Shown: in pieces, positions 16,815 through 25,137 of the stretch
Numbering within the stretch: position 1 is the first letter of the stretch
Layout: each line of letters starts with the position of its first letter
Assembly (NCBI GenBank): GCA_963781675.1
Contig: CAWAGF010000005.1
Coordinates: 434,001 to 498,000, forward strand
DNA length: 64,000 bases
Reading direction: 5' to 3'
Source: SCTD01 sp963781675
GTDB lineage: Bacteria > Actinomycetota > Actinomycetes > Mycobacteriales > SCTD01
Notes under the pieces: model-generated
The model's database searches: none
The model's input: only the letters and a program-made list of their open reading frames with translations
What the model was told of the DNA's origin: nothing
Program-made: the position numbers and the translations under genes

Positions 16815-17699
16815 GTGAGGGCGCCGTGGGAGTCGGCGCAGCCGGTGGACGAGGCGCGCGCGGCGGCGCTGGTGTGGCCGCAGTTCCCCTCCCTGGCAGG
16901 CGCCCCGGTGCGCGCGGTGGCCACCGGGTGGGACAACTCGGTGCTGCTGGTCGGCGACGTGCTGTTCCGCTTCCCGCGGCGCGAGGTCGCCCTGGACGGC
17001 CAGCGGCGCGAGCTCGCGGTGCTGCCGCTGCTGGGCAGCCTGCCGCTGCCGGTGCCGGTGCCGACGCACCTGGGCGAGCCCGCCGGCGACTACCCGTGGC
17101 CGTTCTGGGGTGCGCCGATGGTGCCGGGGCAGGAGCTCGCGCTGGTCCGCGGCGTGGACCGCCGCGCCGCCGCCGAGGCTGCCGGGGCCTTCCTGCGCGC
17201 GCTGCACGACCTGCCGGTGGAGGTGGACCTGCCGGTCGACCCGACGGACCGCGGGTCGCCTCACCTGCGCGCGGCCCGCACCCGCGAGTGGCTGGACCAG
17301 CTGCGCGCCGGCCGGGTCTTCGCCGGCTCGGCCGAGGTGGACGCGCTGGTCGACCTCGACCTCGGGGCGCACCCCGGACCGCACGTCCTGGTGCACGGCG
17401 ACCTGCACCTGCGGCACCTGCTCGTCCTGCCCGACGGCACGCCGAGCGGCGTCATCGACTGGGGTGACACCTGCTTCGCGGATCCGTGCGTCGACCTCGC
17501 CCTGGCCTACTCGGCCTTCGAGGGAGCGGCCCGGGAGGCGCTGCTGGCGGCGTACGGGCCGGTCGACCACGACCGCGAGCTGCGGGCGCGCTCCCTCGCC
17601 GTCGGGCTGTGCGCGGCGCTGGCCCGGGCCGCGAGCGCCACCGGTGAGGGGGCGCTCGTGGAGGAGTACCTGGCGGGGCTGGTCCGCGCGACCCGCTGA
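16815..17699 (+). CDS. Aminoglycoside phosphotransferase-family kinase
   Basis: Protein-kinase-like small-molecule phosphotransferase of about 294 residues. Seen: VATGWDNSVLLVGDVLFRFPR with the catalytic-lobe Lys replaced by Arg in RFPRR, the Brenner motif VLVHGDLHLRHLLV, and IDWGDTCFADPCVDLA, which supplies the metal-binding Asp. The substrate is unknown; most environmental members do not confer resistance. The GTG at 16800 lies inside the repeat, so GTG 16815 was chosen. The gene sits between two 71-bp inverted repeats, 7 bases after one and 5 bases before the other. Confidence 0.85.
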   Translation: MRAPWESAQPVDEARAAALVWPQFPSLAGAPVRAVATGWDNSVLLVGDVLFRFPRREVALDGQRRELAVLPLLGSLPLPVPVPTHLGEPAGDYPWPFWGAPMVPGQELALVRGVDRRAAAEAAGAFLRALHDLPVEVDLPVDPTDRGSPHLRAARTREWLDQLRAGRVFAGSAEVDALVDLDLGAHPGPHVLVHGDLHLRHLLVLPDGTPSGVIDWGDTCFADPCVDLALAYSAFEGAAREALLAAYGPVDHDRELRARSLAVGLCAALARAASATGEGALVEEYLAGLVRATR

Positions 17700-17704
17700 C
17701 CCCT

Positions 17705-17775
17705 TGATCCACAGAAGCACCGGTCTCCTCAGCGCCCGGGAGCGCTGCGGACGGGATCAGGACCTCTGTGGATCA
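17705..17775. repeat. 71-bp inverted-repeat element, copy 2
   Basis: Ends TGATCCACAGA (17705-17715) and TCTGTGGATCA (17765-17775) are identical to copy 1. The next bases are also shared: AG on the left, and CCTC before and CCG after the right end. The interior differs and holds its own hairpin CAGCGC/GCGCTG (17730-17747). It begins 5 bases after the phosphotransferase stop. Confidence 0.75.
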
Positions 17776-17789
17776 CCGAGGACCGTGGG

Positions 17790-17863
17790 CCGTCTGATCA
17801 TCCGCACGCTGGCGGCACGACTTGCCGGCGGGTCGCGCCGCAGACGTGCGGATGATCAGACGG
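17790..17863. repeat. 19-bp perfect inverted repeat between convergent genes
   Basis: CCGTCTGATCATCCGCACG (17790-17808) is exactly complementary to 17845-17863, with a 36-base spacer that contains a smaller stem. The right arm includes the stop codon of the DUF218 gene. It could end transcripts from both sides, but the arms are unusually long and the ends carry a TGATCA core, so a repeat-family origin is also possible. Confidence 0.7.
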
Positions 17864-18473
17864 CGGACGGGCCGCTCTCGCCGCTGCGCCCCAGCGCCTT
17901 GTAGTACAGGTACGCCAGCGTCTCCCGGGCGATGTACCGCACCTGCGTCCCGCGCGTCCGCACCGAGGGACCGGCCCGGGTGGGCGAGGTCTGCGCGACG
18001 ATGCCCGAGTCGCGGGCCATCGTCCGGGTGCGCAGCGAGTGCCAGGGGTCGGTCACGAGGACGGCGGTCTCCCAGCCCTCCTCCTGCATGAGCTCCCGGA
18101 CCGCCTGCATGCTCTGCAGGGTGTTGCGCCCCTCGGGCACGGCCAGCACGTCGACGGCGCGCTCGCGCAGGAAGGCCGCACCGGCTTCGGCCTCGGTCGT
18201 ACGGTCCCCCGGCTGCCCGCCGCCCACGGTGACGACCACCGGCGCGACGCCGTCCTCGTACAGCTCGCGGGCGTGCTGGAGCCGTGCCTTGAAGACCGAG
18301 CTGGGCCGGCCGTCGAACTGCGCGGCGCCGAGCACGACGATGACGTCGCTCTCGGCCCGGTCGTCCTGCCGCGCGGTCCACCAGACGTTGCCGGCGGTGC
18401 CGAGCAGCAGGAGGAGCACACCCAGGACGACGGCCGTGATCAGCCGTCGCGCCCAACGGAAGGCGAAGAACAC
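17856..18473 (-). CDS. DUF218 (YdcF/SanA-like) membrane protein
   Basis: Protein of 205 residues with an N-terminal membrane anchor (LITAVVLGVLLLLLGTAG) and an extracellular DUF218 domain. Typical landmarks: DVIVVLGAAQFDGRPS, ARLQHARELYEDG, VVTVGGGQPGD, TLQSMQAVRELM, LVTDPWHSLRTRTMAR. Members are tied to envelope functions such as vancomycin tolerance (SanA) and metabolite binding, but chemistry is unsettled. The GTG start directly abuts the ppdK TAG, so it is cotranscribed with ppdK. Confidence 0.88.
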   Translation of the reverse strand: MFFAFRWARRLITAVVLGVLLLLLGTAGNVWWTARQDDRAESDVIVVLGAAQFDGRPSSVFKARLQHARELYEDGVAPVVVTVGGGQPGDRTTEAEAGAAFLRERAVDVLAVPEGRNTLQSMQAVRELMQEEGWETAVLVTDPWHSLRTRTMARDSGIVAQTSPTRAGPSVRTRGTQVRYIARETLAYLYYKALGRSGESGPSAV

Positions 18474-21164
18474 CTAGCGGGTGTCGCTGCTGTCGAGGGT
18501 CAGCGCCGCGCGGCCGCCCTCGAGCCGGGCGACGGGCACGCGGAACGGCGAGCAGGAGACGTAGTCGAGGCCGGCCTCGGCGAAGAAGTGCACGGAGTCA
18601 GGGTCCCCGCCGTGCTCGCCGCACACACCGATCTTGAGGTCCGGCTTCGCGGCGCGGCCCTCCTCGACGGCGATGCGCACGAGGCGGCCGATGCCGGCGC
18701 GGTCGATCGACTCGAAGGGGCTGACGCCGAAGACGCCCAGCTCGAGGTACTGGCTGAAGAAGGAGGTCTCGACGTCGTCCCGGCTGAAGCCGTAGCCCAT
18801 CTGCGTGAGGTCGTTGGTGCCGAACGAGAAGAAGTCGGCGGACTCCGCGATGGCGCCGGCGGTGAGGGCCGCCCGCGGGATCTCGATCATCGTGCCGATC
18901 AGCGCCTGGACGTCCTGACCGGTGGACTCGGCCACCTCGCGGACGACCTGCTCGGCCTCCTCGCGCACGATCTCCAGCTCCTGCACGGCCGACACCAGCG
19001 GGACCATCACCTCCGGCCGCGGGTCGAGCCCCTCGGCCAGCAGCGACGCGGACGCCTCCGCCAGCGCGCGCACCTGCACGGCGAACAGCCCCGGGATCAC
19101 CAGGCCGAGGCGCACCCCGCGCAGGCCGATCATCGGGTTCGACTCGTGCAGCCGGCGCACCGCGTCGAGCAGGCGGCGCCGCTGGTCGTCGACCGGCTGC
19201 CCGGTCGCCTCGGCCACGGCCACCTCGACCTGCAGCTCGACGTAGTCGGGCAGGAACTCGTGCAGCGGCGGGTCGAGCAGGCGCACCGTCACCGGCAGCC
19301 CGTCCATCGCGCGCAGGATCCCCTCGAAGTCCTCGCGCTGCAGCGGCAGCAGCGCGGCGAGCGCCGCCTGCTGCTCCTCCGGCGAGTCGGCCAGCACGAG
19401 GTCCTCGACCATCTGGCGCCGCTCGCCGAGGAACATGTGCTCGGTCCGGCACAGCCCGATCCCCTGCGCACCGAAGCGGCGGGCCCGCTCGGCGTCCTCC
19501 GGGGTGTCGGCGTTGGTGCGCACACCCAGCACGCGGGTGGCGTCGGCGTGCGCCATCAGCCGCTTCACGGCCTGCACGAGGTCGTCGCCGTCGGCGACCG
19601 AGCGCGCGCCCTCGAAGTACTGCACGACCGGGCTCGGGATGACCGCCACCTCGCCGAGGAAGACGGCACCGGACGTGCCGTCGATGGACAGCACGTCGCC
19701 CTCCTGCACGACGGTGTCGCCGACGGTGATGGTGCGCGTGGACGCGTCGACCTCGAGCTCCTCGGCGCCGCAGACGCAGGTCTTGCCCATGCCGCGGGCG
19801 ACGACAGCGGCGTGCGACGTCTTGCCGCCGCGCGCGGTGAGGATGCCCTGCGCGGCGATCATCCCGGCCAGGTCGTCAGGGTTGGTCTCCCGCCGCACGA
19901 GGATGACGGCCTCGCCGCGCGCCGCCTGCCGCACCGCCTCGTCGCTGTCGAAGACGGCCTTGCCGACCGCGGCGCCCGGCGAGGCACCCATGCCGCGGGT
20001 CAGCGGCACGGCGTCGTCGGTCGACCCGAAGGTCGGGAACATCAGCTGCGCGAGCTGCGCGCCGGACACCCGCTGGAGCGCCTCGTCGAGGGTGATCAGC
20101 CCCTCGTCGACCAGCTGCGTCGCGATGCGGAACGCCGCCGCCGCGGTCCGCTTGCCGACGCGGGTCTGCAGCATCCAGAGCTTGCCCCGCTCGATCGTGA
20201 ACTCGATGTCGCACAGGTCGCGGTAGTGCTTCTCGAGCCGCTCCATGATGCCGAGCAGCTCGGCGAAGCACGCCGGGTCGAGCCGCTCGAGGTCCTGCAG
20301 CGGGACGGTGTTGCGGATGCCGGCGACGACGTCCTCGCCCTGGGCGTTCTGCAGGTAGTCGCCGTAGAGGCCCTGCGCGCCGCTGCCGGGGTCGCGGGTG
20401 AAGCAGACGCCGGTGCCGGAGTCCATGCCGAGGTTGCCGAACACCATCGAGCAGACGTTCACGGCCGTGCCGAGGTCGGACGGGATCCGCTCCTGCCGGC
20501 GGTAGAGCTTGGCCCGGTCGGTGTTCCAGCTGTCGAAGACCGCGCGGACGGCGAGGTCCATCTGCGCGCGCGGCTCCTGCGGGAACGCCGCGCCGGTCTG
20601 CTCCTGGACGATCTCCTGGAACCGGCGCACCAGCGTCTCGAGGTCGCCGGCGTCGAGGTCGAGGTCGTCCTTCGTGCCCTTCGCCCTCTTGGCCGCGTCG
20701 AGCTCGTGCTCGAACAGCTCGCCGTCGACGCCGAGCACCGTCTTGCCGAACATCTGCAGCAGCCGCCGGTACGAGTCCCACGCGAAGCGCTCGCTCCCGG
20801 ACTGCGCGGCCAGCCCGGCGACGCTGCGGTCGTTCAGGCCGATGTTCAGGACGGTGTCCATCATCCCGGGCATCGAGAACTTCGCGCCTGACCGCACGCT
20901 GACCAGCAGCGGGTCCTGCGCGTCGCCGAGCCGCTTGCCCATCGCGCCCTCCAGCGAGGCCAGGTGCTCGTCCACCTCCGCGGCCAGCTCCGGCGGGACC
21001 TCCCCGGTCTGCAGGTAGGTCGTGCAGGCCTCGGTCGTGATGACGAAGCCGGGCGGGACGGGCAGGCCGAGGACCGTCATCTCGGCGAGGTTGGCCCCCT
21101 TGCCGCCGAGCAGGTCCTTCATGTCCTTGCCGCCCTCGGCGAAGTCGTACACGTACTTCGTCAC
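18474..21164 (-). CDS. ppdK: Pyruvate, phosphate dikinase
   Basis: Interconverts pyruvate + ATP + Pi with phosphoenolpyruvate + AMP + PPi. The 896 residues match the normal length. Seen: the ATP-grasp half (LLGGKGANLAEM, VSVRSGAKFSMPGMMDTVLN), the swivelling phosphohistidine domain with catalytic His in GGKTSHAAVVARGMG, and the PEP-binding barrel (GIGLCRTEHMF, FFSFGTNDLTQ, and Cys in IGVCGEHGGD). GTG 21164 follows GAGGAGC at good spacing. Regulation not visible. Confidence 0.97.
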   Translation of the reverse strand: MTKYVYDFAEGGKDMKDLLGGKGANLAEMTVLGLPVPPGFVITTEACTTYLQTGEVPPELAAEVDEHLASLEGAMGKRLGDAQDPLLVSVRSGAKFSMPGMMDTVLNIGLNDRSVAGLAAQSGSERFAWDSYRRLLQMFGKTVLGVDGELFEHELDAAKRAKGTKDDLDLDAGDLETLVRRFQEIVQEQTGAAFPQEPRAQMDLAVRAVFDSWNTDRAKLYRRQERIPSDLGTAVNVCSMVFGNLGMDSGTGVCFTRDPGSGAQGLYGDYLQNAQGEDVVAGIRNTVPLQDLERLDPACFAELLGIMERLEKHYRDLCDIEFTIERGKLWMLQTRVGKRTAAAAFRIATQLVDEGLITLDEALQRVSGAQLAQLMFPTFGSTDDAVPLTRGMGASPGAAVGKAVFDSDEAVRQAARGEAVILVRRETNPDDLAGMIAAQGILTARGGKTSHAAVVARGMGKTCVCGAEELEVDASTRTITVGDTVVQEGDVLSIDGTSGAVFLGEVAVIPSPVVQYFEGARSVADGDDLVQAVKRLMAHADATRVLGVRTNADTPEDAERARRFGAQGIGLCRTEHMFLGERRQMVEDLVLADSPEEQQAALAALLPLQREDFEGILRAMDGLPVTVRLLDPPLHEFLPDYVELQVEVAVAEATGQPVDDQRRRLLDAVRRLHESNPMIGLRGVRLGLVIPGLFAVQVRALAEASASLLAEGLDPRPEVMVPLVSAVQELEIVREEAEQVVREVAESTGQDVQALIGTMIEIPRAALTAGAIAESADFFSFGTNDLTQMGYGFSRDDVETSFFSQYLELGVFGVSPFESIDRAGIGRLVRIAVEEGRAAKPDLKIGVCGEHGGDPDSVHFFAEAGLDYVSCSPFRVPVARLEGGRAALTLDSSDTR

Positions 21165-21199
21165 TGGTGCTCCTCGGCCGCGCAACGGGATGGAGCAGG

Positions 21200-22189
21200 T
21201 TACCGACGGGTGTACCTGCGGCGACGCACGGCGCCCCGCAGGAGCAGCAGGAACGCGACGAGCAGCCCGCCGCCGACGACGTACGGGACCCGGCTGGGGT
21301 CCGCCACCCGGTCCACCGGCGGCGGCTCCTCCGCCGGATCGGCCGGCCCGGCCCGCGCCGGGACGACCCGGTGCACCGGCGCGCCCTCCCCCTCGCTGCT
21401 CACCAGCACGGCCCGGCTGTCCTCGGTGTAGGCCAGCCCTTCGCCCTGCCGGGTCGCCGGCAGGGGCGTGACGGTCGGCTCGCCCTCGAAGGCGCCCGCC
21501 ACGTCGTCGCCCTCGAGCTCCCACTCGTACAGGTCGGTGTAGGTGCGGAGCGCGACGTGCCGCCCGTCCGGGGCGATGTCGCCGGCGGTCACCAGGAGCT
21601 GCGCGAGGCCGCCGATGCCCGGGCCGCCGAGCGTGCCGGTCGTGTCCACCGACACCGCGGCGACCTGCTCCAGGACGTTCGGCCCGTCCGGGTCGAGCCG
21701 CTCCGGAGCGGCGTAGACCAGGCCGCCGCCGGACAGCGGCTTGGTCACGACGTAGAGCCGGCCGGTGCGCGGGTGCACGAGCAGCGTCTCGGCATCGCCA
21801 GGCCCGTCGGGGTAGCGCAGCCGGAAGCTGGTCGGCGGCTCCGTCGTCACCCGCTCGCGACGCGTGGGCGAGGGCTCGCGCACCCGGTGGACGAGCAGGC
21901 CGTTGTCGCGCCTGGCGTTGTTGTCGCCGATGTCGCCGAGCCAGAGGCTGCTCACGCCGTCCTCGTCCGGGCCGCGCGCCATGTCCTCCCAGTCGCGGGC
22001 CTGCACGTCCGGCAGCCGGTAGACCGTGCGCGTCTCCCCCGTTGCCGCGTCGACCGCGAAGAAGCGCGCCTCGTCGCCGGAGTCGTTGTGCGTGTAGACG
22101 ATCCCCGAGGTGCTGGCGGTGGCCAGTCCGCTGGACTCGCTGATCCGCGGGTCCTGGAAGGTGAACGCGACCAGCGCTTCGACGAGCAA
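21200..22189 (-). CDS. Beta-propeller protein with C-terminal membrane anchor
   Basis: Protein of about 329 residues starting with a TTG just after the upp stop. The sequence has propeller-like blades (ISESSGLATASTSGIVYTHN, ARFFAVDAATGETRTVY, RDWEDMARGP, LLVHPRTGRLYVVTK). It ends in one membrane helix (VPYVVGGGLLVAFLLLL) and an Arg-rich tail. No signal peptide is obvious with this start. It is likely cotranscribed with upp. Function unknown; similar actinobacterial proteins are annotated only as hypothetical. Confidence 0.65.
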   Translation of the reverse strand: MLVEALVAFTFQDPRISESSGLATASTSGIVYTHNDSGDEARFFAVDAATGETRTVYRLPDVQARDWEDMARGPDEDGVSSLWLGDIGDNNARRDNGLLVHRVREPSPTRRERVTTEPPTSFRLRYPDGPGDAETLLVHPRTGRLYVVTKPLSGGGLVYAAPERLDPDGPNVLEQVAAVSVDTTGTLGGPGIGGLAQLLVTAGDIAPDGRHVALRTYTDLYEWELEGDDVAGAFEGEPTVTPLPATRQGEGLAYTEDSRAVLVSSEGEGAPVHRVVPARAGPADPAEEPPPVDRVADPSRVPYVVGGGLLVAFLLLLRGAVRRRRYTRR

Positions 22190-22190
22190 C

Positions 22191-22823
22191 TCAGACGACG
22201 CCGTACAGCCGGTCGCCCGCGTCGCCCAGCCCCGGGTGGATGTAGCCCTTGTCGTTGAGCCGCTCGTCCACGCCGGCGCAGACCAGGGTGACGCCGTCGC
22301 CGGGGAAGGCCGCCTCGACGGCCGCGATGCCCTCGGGCGCGGCCAGCAGGCAGATGGCGGTGATGCTGCGCGCCCCCCGCTCGACGAGCAGCTGGAACGT
22401 CGTGACCAGCGTGCCGCCGGTGGCCAGCATCGGGTCGAGCACGAACACCTCGCGCCCGGACAGGTCCTCGGGCAGCCGGTTCGCGTACGCCGTCGCGAGC
22501 AGGGAGGTCTCGTCGCGCACCATGCCGAGGAAGCCGACCTCCGCCGTCGGCAGCAGCCGGGTCATGCCGTCGAGCATGCCCAGGCCGGCGCGCAGGACCG
22601 GCACCACGAGCGGCAGCGGCTTGGCGAGCCGGACGCCCGTGGCCACCGCCACCGGCGTCGTCACCTCGACGGGCTCCACCGCCACGGACCGCGTCGCCTC
22701 GTACGCCAGCAGCGTCACGAGCTCGTCGGCCAGCCGGCGGAAGGTCGGCGAATCGGTGCGCTCGTCGCGCAGCGCGGTCAGCTTGTGCGCGACCAGGGGG
22801 TGGTCGACGACCAGCGTCCGCAC
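22191..22823 (-). CDS. upp: Uracil phosphoribosyltransferase
   Basis: Salvage enzyme converting uracil + PRPP to UMP. The 210-residue length is standard. Seen: LVDHPLVAHKLTALRD-type N-terminus, VVPVLRAGLGMLDG, the PRPP loop VFVLDPMLATGGT and the uracil-binding end KGYIHPGLGDAGDRL. The GTG start overlaps the glyS stop by one base (TAGTG), so it is coupled to glyS. Confidence 0.97.
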   Translation of the reverse strand: MRTLVVDHPLVAHKLTALRDERTDSPTFRRLADELVTLLAYEATRSVAVEPVEVTTPVAVATGVRLAKPLPLVVPVLRAGLGMLDGMTRLLPTAEVGFLGMVRDETSLLATAYANRLPEDLSGREVFVLDPMLATGGTLVTTFQLLVERGARSITAICLLAAPEGIAAVEAAFPGDGVTLVCAGVDERLNDKGYIHPGLGDAGDRLYGVV

Positions 22824-24187
22824 TACAGCGGGCCGAGCTTGTCGTGCAGGTAGCGCGGGACCTGGTCGAGCGAGACGCGCTCCTGCGTCATCGCGTCGCG
22901 CTCGCGGATGGTGACCGCCTGGTCCTCGAGGGTCTCGAAGTCGACGGTGACGCAGTAGGGCGTGCCGACCTCGTCCTGGCGCCGGTAGCGGCGGCCGATC
23001 GCGCCGGCGTCGTCGAAGTCGACGTTCCACTCGCGGCGCAGCTTGGCCGCGAGGTCGCGGGCCACCGGCGACAGGTCGGCGTTGCGCGACAGCGGCAGGA
23101 CAGCGGCCTTGAGCGGGGCGAGCCGCGGGTCGAGCTTGAGCACGACCCGCTTGTCGACGCCGCCCTTGGCGTTGGGCGCCTCGTCCTCGGTGTAGGCGTC
23201 GAGCAGGAAGGTCAGCGCGCAGCGGTCGACGCCGGCTGCCGGCTCGATGACGTACGGCGTCCAGCGCTCGCCGCTCTCCTGGTCGAAGAAGTCGAGGGAG
23301 ACGCCGGAGGCCTTGCTGTGCACGGTGAGGTCGTAGTCGCCGCGGTTCGCGATGCCCTCGAGCTCACCCCACTGCGAGCCGGTGAAGCCGAACTCGTACT
23401 CGATGTCGACGGTGCGCTTCGAGTAGTGGGACAGCTTCTCCTTCGGGTGCTCGAACTGCCGCAGCCTGGCCGGGTCGATGCCCAGGTCGACGTACCAGGC
23501 GAAGCGCTCGTCGATCCACTTCTGGTGCCACTCCTCGTCCGTGCCGGGCTGGACGAAGAACTCCATCTCCATCTGCTCGAACTCGCGCGTGCGGAAGATG
23601 AAGTTGCCGGGGGTGATCTCGTTGCGGAAGCTCTTGCCGATCTGGCCGATGCCGAAGGGCGGCTTCTTGCGTGCGCTCTGCTGAACGTTGGCGTAGTTGA
23701 TGAAGATGCCCTGCGCGGTCTCCGGGCGCAGGTAGGCGAGGCCGCTCTCGTCCTGCACGACACCGAGGTGCGTCGACAGCAGGCCGTTGAACATCTTCGG
23801 CTCGGTCCACACGTCGCGGTTGCCGCAGTTGGGGCAGGCGATGTCCTTGAGCTCCTTGCCGGCACCCTCCTCGAGGTGGTCGGCGCGGTAGCGCTTGTGG
23901 CAGGACGTGCACTCCACCAACGGGTCGACGAAGGCCTGCACGTGCCCGGAGGTCTCCCAGACCTCGCGGGCCAGGATGACGCAGGAGTCCAGCCCGACCA
24001 CGTCGTCGCGGCCCTGCACGACGGCCTTCCACCACTGGCGCTTGACGTTGTTCTTCAGCTCGACGCCGAGCGGGCCGTAGTCCCAGGACGCGCGCAGCCC
24101 GCCGTAGATCTCGCTGCTCGGGAAGACCAGGCCGCGCCGCTTGCAGAGGCTGACGATCGTGTCCATGCGGTCGTTCTTGCTGGCCAT
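22823..24187 (-). CDS. glyS: Glycyl-tRNA synthetase (alpha2 type)
   Basis: Charges tRNA-Gly. The 454-residue class II enzyme is the dimeric archaeal/eukaryal-like form used by actinobacteria. Seen: CKRRGLVFPSSEIYGG, a zinc-binding group (CTSCHKRYRADH, CPNCGNRD), motif 2 GKSFRNEITPGNFIFRTREF and a C-terminal anticodon domain with AGAIGRRYRRQDEVGTP. ATG 24187 is preceded by CAGGAGCG. A -10-like TAACGT lies about 40 bases upstream. Divergent from the peroxiredoxin gene. Confidence 0.97.
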   Translation of the reverse strand: MASKNDRMDTIVSLCKRRGLVFPSSEIYGGLRASWDYGPLGVELKNNVKRQWWKAVVQGRDDVVGLDSCVILAREVWETSGHVQAFVDPLVECTSCHKRYRADHLEEGAGKELKDIACPNCGNRDVWTEPKMFNGLLSTHLGVVQDESGLAYLRPETAQGIFINYANVQQSARKKPPFGIGQIGKSFRNEITPGNFIFRTREFEQMEMEFFVQPGTDEEWHQKWIDERFAWYVDLGIDPARLRQFEHPKEKLSHYSKRTVDIEYEFGFTGSQWGELEGIANRGDYDLTVHSKASGVSLDFFDQESGERWTPYVIEPAAGVDRCALTFLLDAYTEDEAPNAKGGVDKRVVLKLDPRLAPLKAAVLPLSRNADLSPVARDLAAKLRREWNVDFDDAGAIGRRYRRQDEVGTPYCVTVDFETLEDQAVTIRERDAMTQERVSLDQVPRYLHDKLGPL

Positions 24188-24227
24188 GGGGCGCTCCTGG
24201 TCCGGCTGGCTGTCGGGTGAGCGGGCC

Positions 24228-24233
24228 ACGTTA
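24228..24233 (-). promoter_or_regulatory. -10 element of glyS
   Basis: TAACGT on the minus strand, about 40 bases upstream of the ATG. A short leader containing the CAGGAGCG ribosome binding site would result. Confidence 0.45.
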
Positions 24234-24252
24234 CCGGGGGGCACACTGGAGC

Positions 24253-24717
24253 GTGATCATCGACGAGCCTGCCCCGGACTTCACCCTGCCCGCCTGGACC
24301 CCGCAGGGTCGTACGGAGCTGACGCTGTCCGCCCAGGAGGGCCCGGTGGTGCTCGCCTTCTACCCGGGCGACGACACCCCCGTCTGCACCAAGCAGCTGT
24401 GCTCCTACCAGGACGACCTGGGCGTGCTGACCGCCCTCGGCGCGACGCTGTGGGGCATCAGCAGCCAGGGGCTGGACAGCCACGAGCGCTTCGCCGCCAA
24501 GCGCGGGCTGACGTTCCCGCTCCTGGCCGACGAGGACAAGGTCGTGCACGCGCTGTACGGCGCGAAGGGGCTGATGGGGCTGCCGAAGCGCGCGGTCGTC
24601 GTGGTCGACGGGGCGGGCGTCGTGCGCTTCCACCACGCCAGCCAGGTCGGGCTGACCTACCAGGACACCGACAAGATCGCAGGCGTGCTGCGCCGCCTCT
24701 CGTCCGACAGCCGGTAG
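24253..24717 (+). CDS. Peroxiredoxin (BCP/AhpC-TSA family)
   Basis: Thiol peroxidase of 154 residues reducing hydroperoxides. The active-site segment FYPGDDTPVCTKQLC holds the peroxidatic Cys and a second Cys five residues later, the arrangement of BCP-type enzymes with an intrahelical resolving Cys. The start is GTG 24253, where PAPDFTLPAW homology begins. It is divergent from glyS and convergent with the monooxygenase-like gene. Confidence 0.92.
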   Translation: MIIDEPAPDFTLPAWTPQGRTELTLSAQEGPVVLAFYPGDDTPVCTKQLCSYQDDLGVLTALGATLWGISSQGLDSHERFAAKRGLTFPLLADEDKVVHALYGAKGLMGLPKRAVVVVDGAGVVRFHHASQVGLTYQDTDKIAGVLRRLSSDSR

Positions 24718-24737
24718 CGGGCGCGCGGGTCGCTGCG

Positions 24738-25118
24738 CTACCGCGGGTCGACCCGTGGGGCCGACGCCTCCCCCACGCCCACCTGCTCCGCGTCGTGCGC
24801 ACGCCGGCTGACGCTGACCGCCTCCGAGGCCACGTCGCTGGCGTGCAGCACCTCGAAGGCGCTCGGCTCGTCGCGCCCGAGCGACAGCAACGGCGCCGCA
24901 TCCACCTTCACGTCGTACGAGGACAGGCTGCGGCGGTAGGCACCGACGCCCTCCCACTCGGTGGTGAGCACCCACTGCGACGGGTCGTCCGCGGCGCGGC
25001 CGATGCGCCCGCGGACGTAGCCCGGACGCGCGGCGAAGGCGGCCAGCGCGGCCTGCGCGCGGGGCAGGAAGGCCGCGGACTCGGCCTCGGGGACGTCGAA
25101 CCGCGTCACGACCAGCAC
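24738..25118 (-). CDS. ABM-fold (antibiotic biosynthesis monooxygenase-like) protein
   Basis: Protein of 126 residues: one dimeric alpha-beta barrel domain (LVVTRFDVPE, FAARPGYVRGRIGRA, WVLTTEWEGVGAYRRSLSSY) and a polar tail. Such domains occur in haem-degrading enzymes and small monooxygenases; catalytic residues cannot be judged. GTG 25118 has TAGCCT seven bases upstream, indicating leaderless transcription. Divergent from the DUF6703-like gene, with only 19 bases between starts. Confidence 0.75.
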   Translation of the reverse strand: MLVVTRFDVPEAESAAFLPRAQAALAAFAARPGYVRGRIGRAADDPSQWVLTTEWEGVGAYRRSLSSYDVKVDAAPLLSLGRDEPSAFEVLHASDVASEAVSVSRRAHDAEQVGVGEASAPRVDPR

Positions 25119-25125
25119 AGGTGAC

Positions 25126-25131
25126 AGGCTA
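25126..25131 (-). promoter_or_regulatory. -10 element, leaderless start of the ABM gene
   Basis: TAGCCT on the minus strand, seven bases before GTG 25118. It overlaps the promoter region of the divergent gene at 25138, where CAGGCT lies seven bases before the start. Confidence 0.5.
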
Positions 25132-25137
25132 GGGCTC

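Noticed and set aside
16737..17775. TGATCCACA/TGTGGATCA resemble DnaA boxes (TTATCCACA), four in about 1 kb, suggesting an origin
   Set aside because: They occur only as the ends of two folding elements, differ from the consensus, and there is no dnaA, dnaN, AT-rich region or other origin feature nearby.
17780..18460. Open frame running through the 19-bp inverted repeat into the DUF218 region (reads LIIRTS...ADDQT)
   Set aside because: It is the translation of a palindrome joined to an antisense frame; the DUF218 gene in the correct frame explains the region.
22844..24220. Long open frames antisense to glyS, and similar ones opposite ppdK (18039-20891), dnaG (9180-11426) and lepA
   Set aside because: High third-position GC keeps the opposite frames open; they show Arg/Gly/His/Ala-biased composition and no family resemblance.
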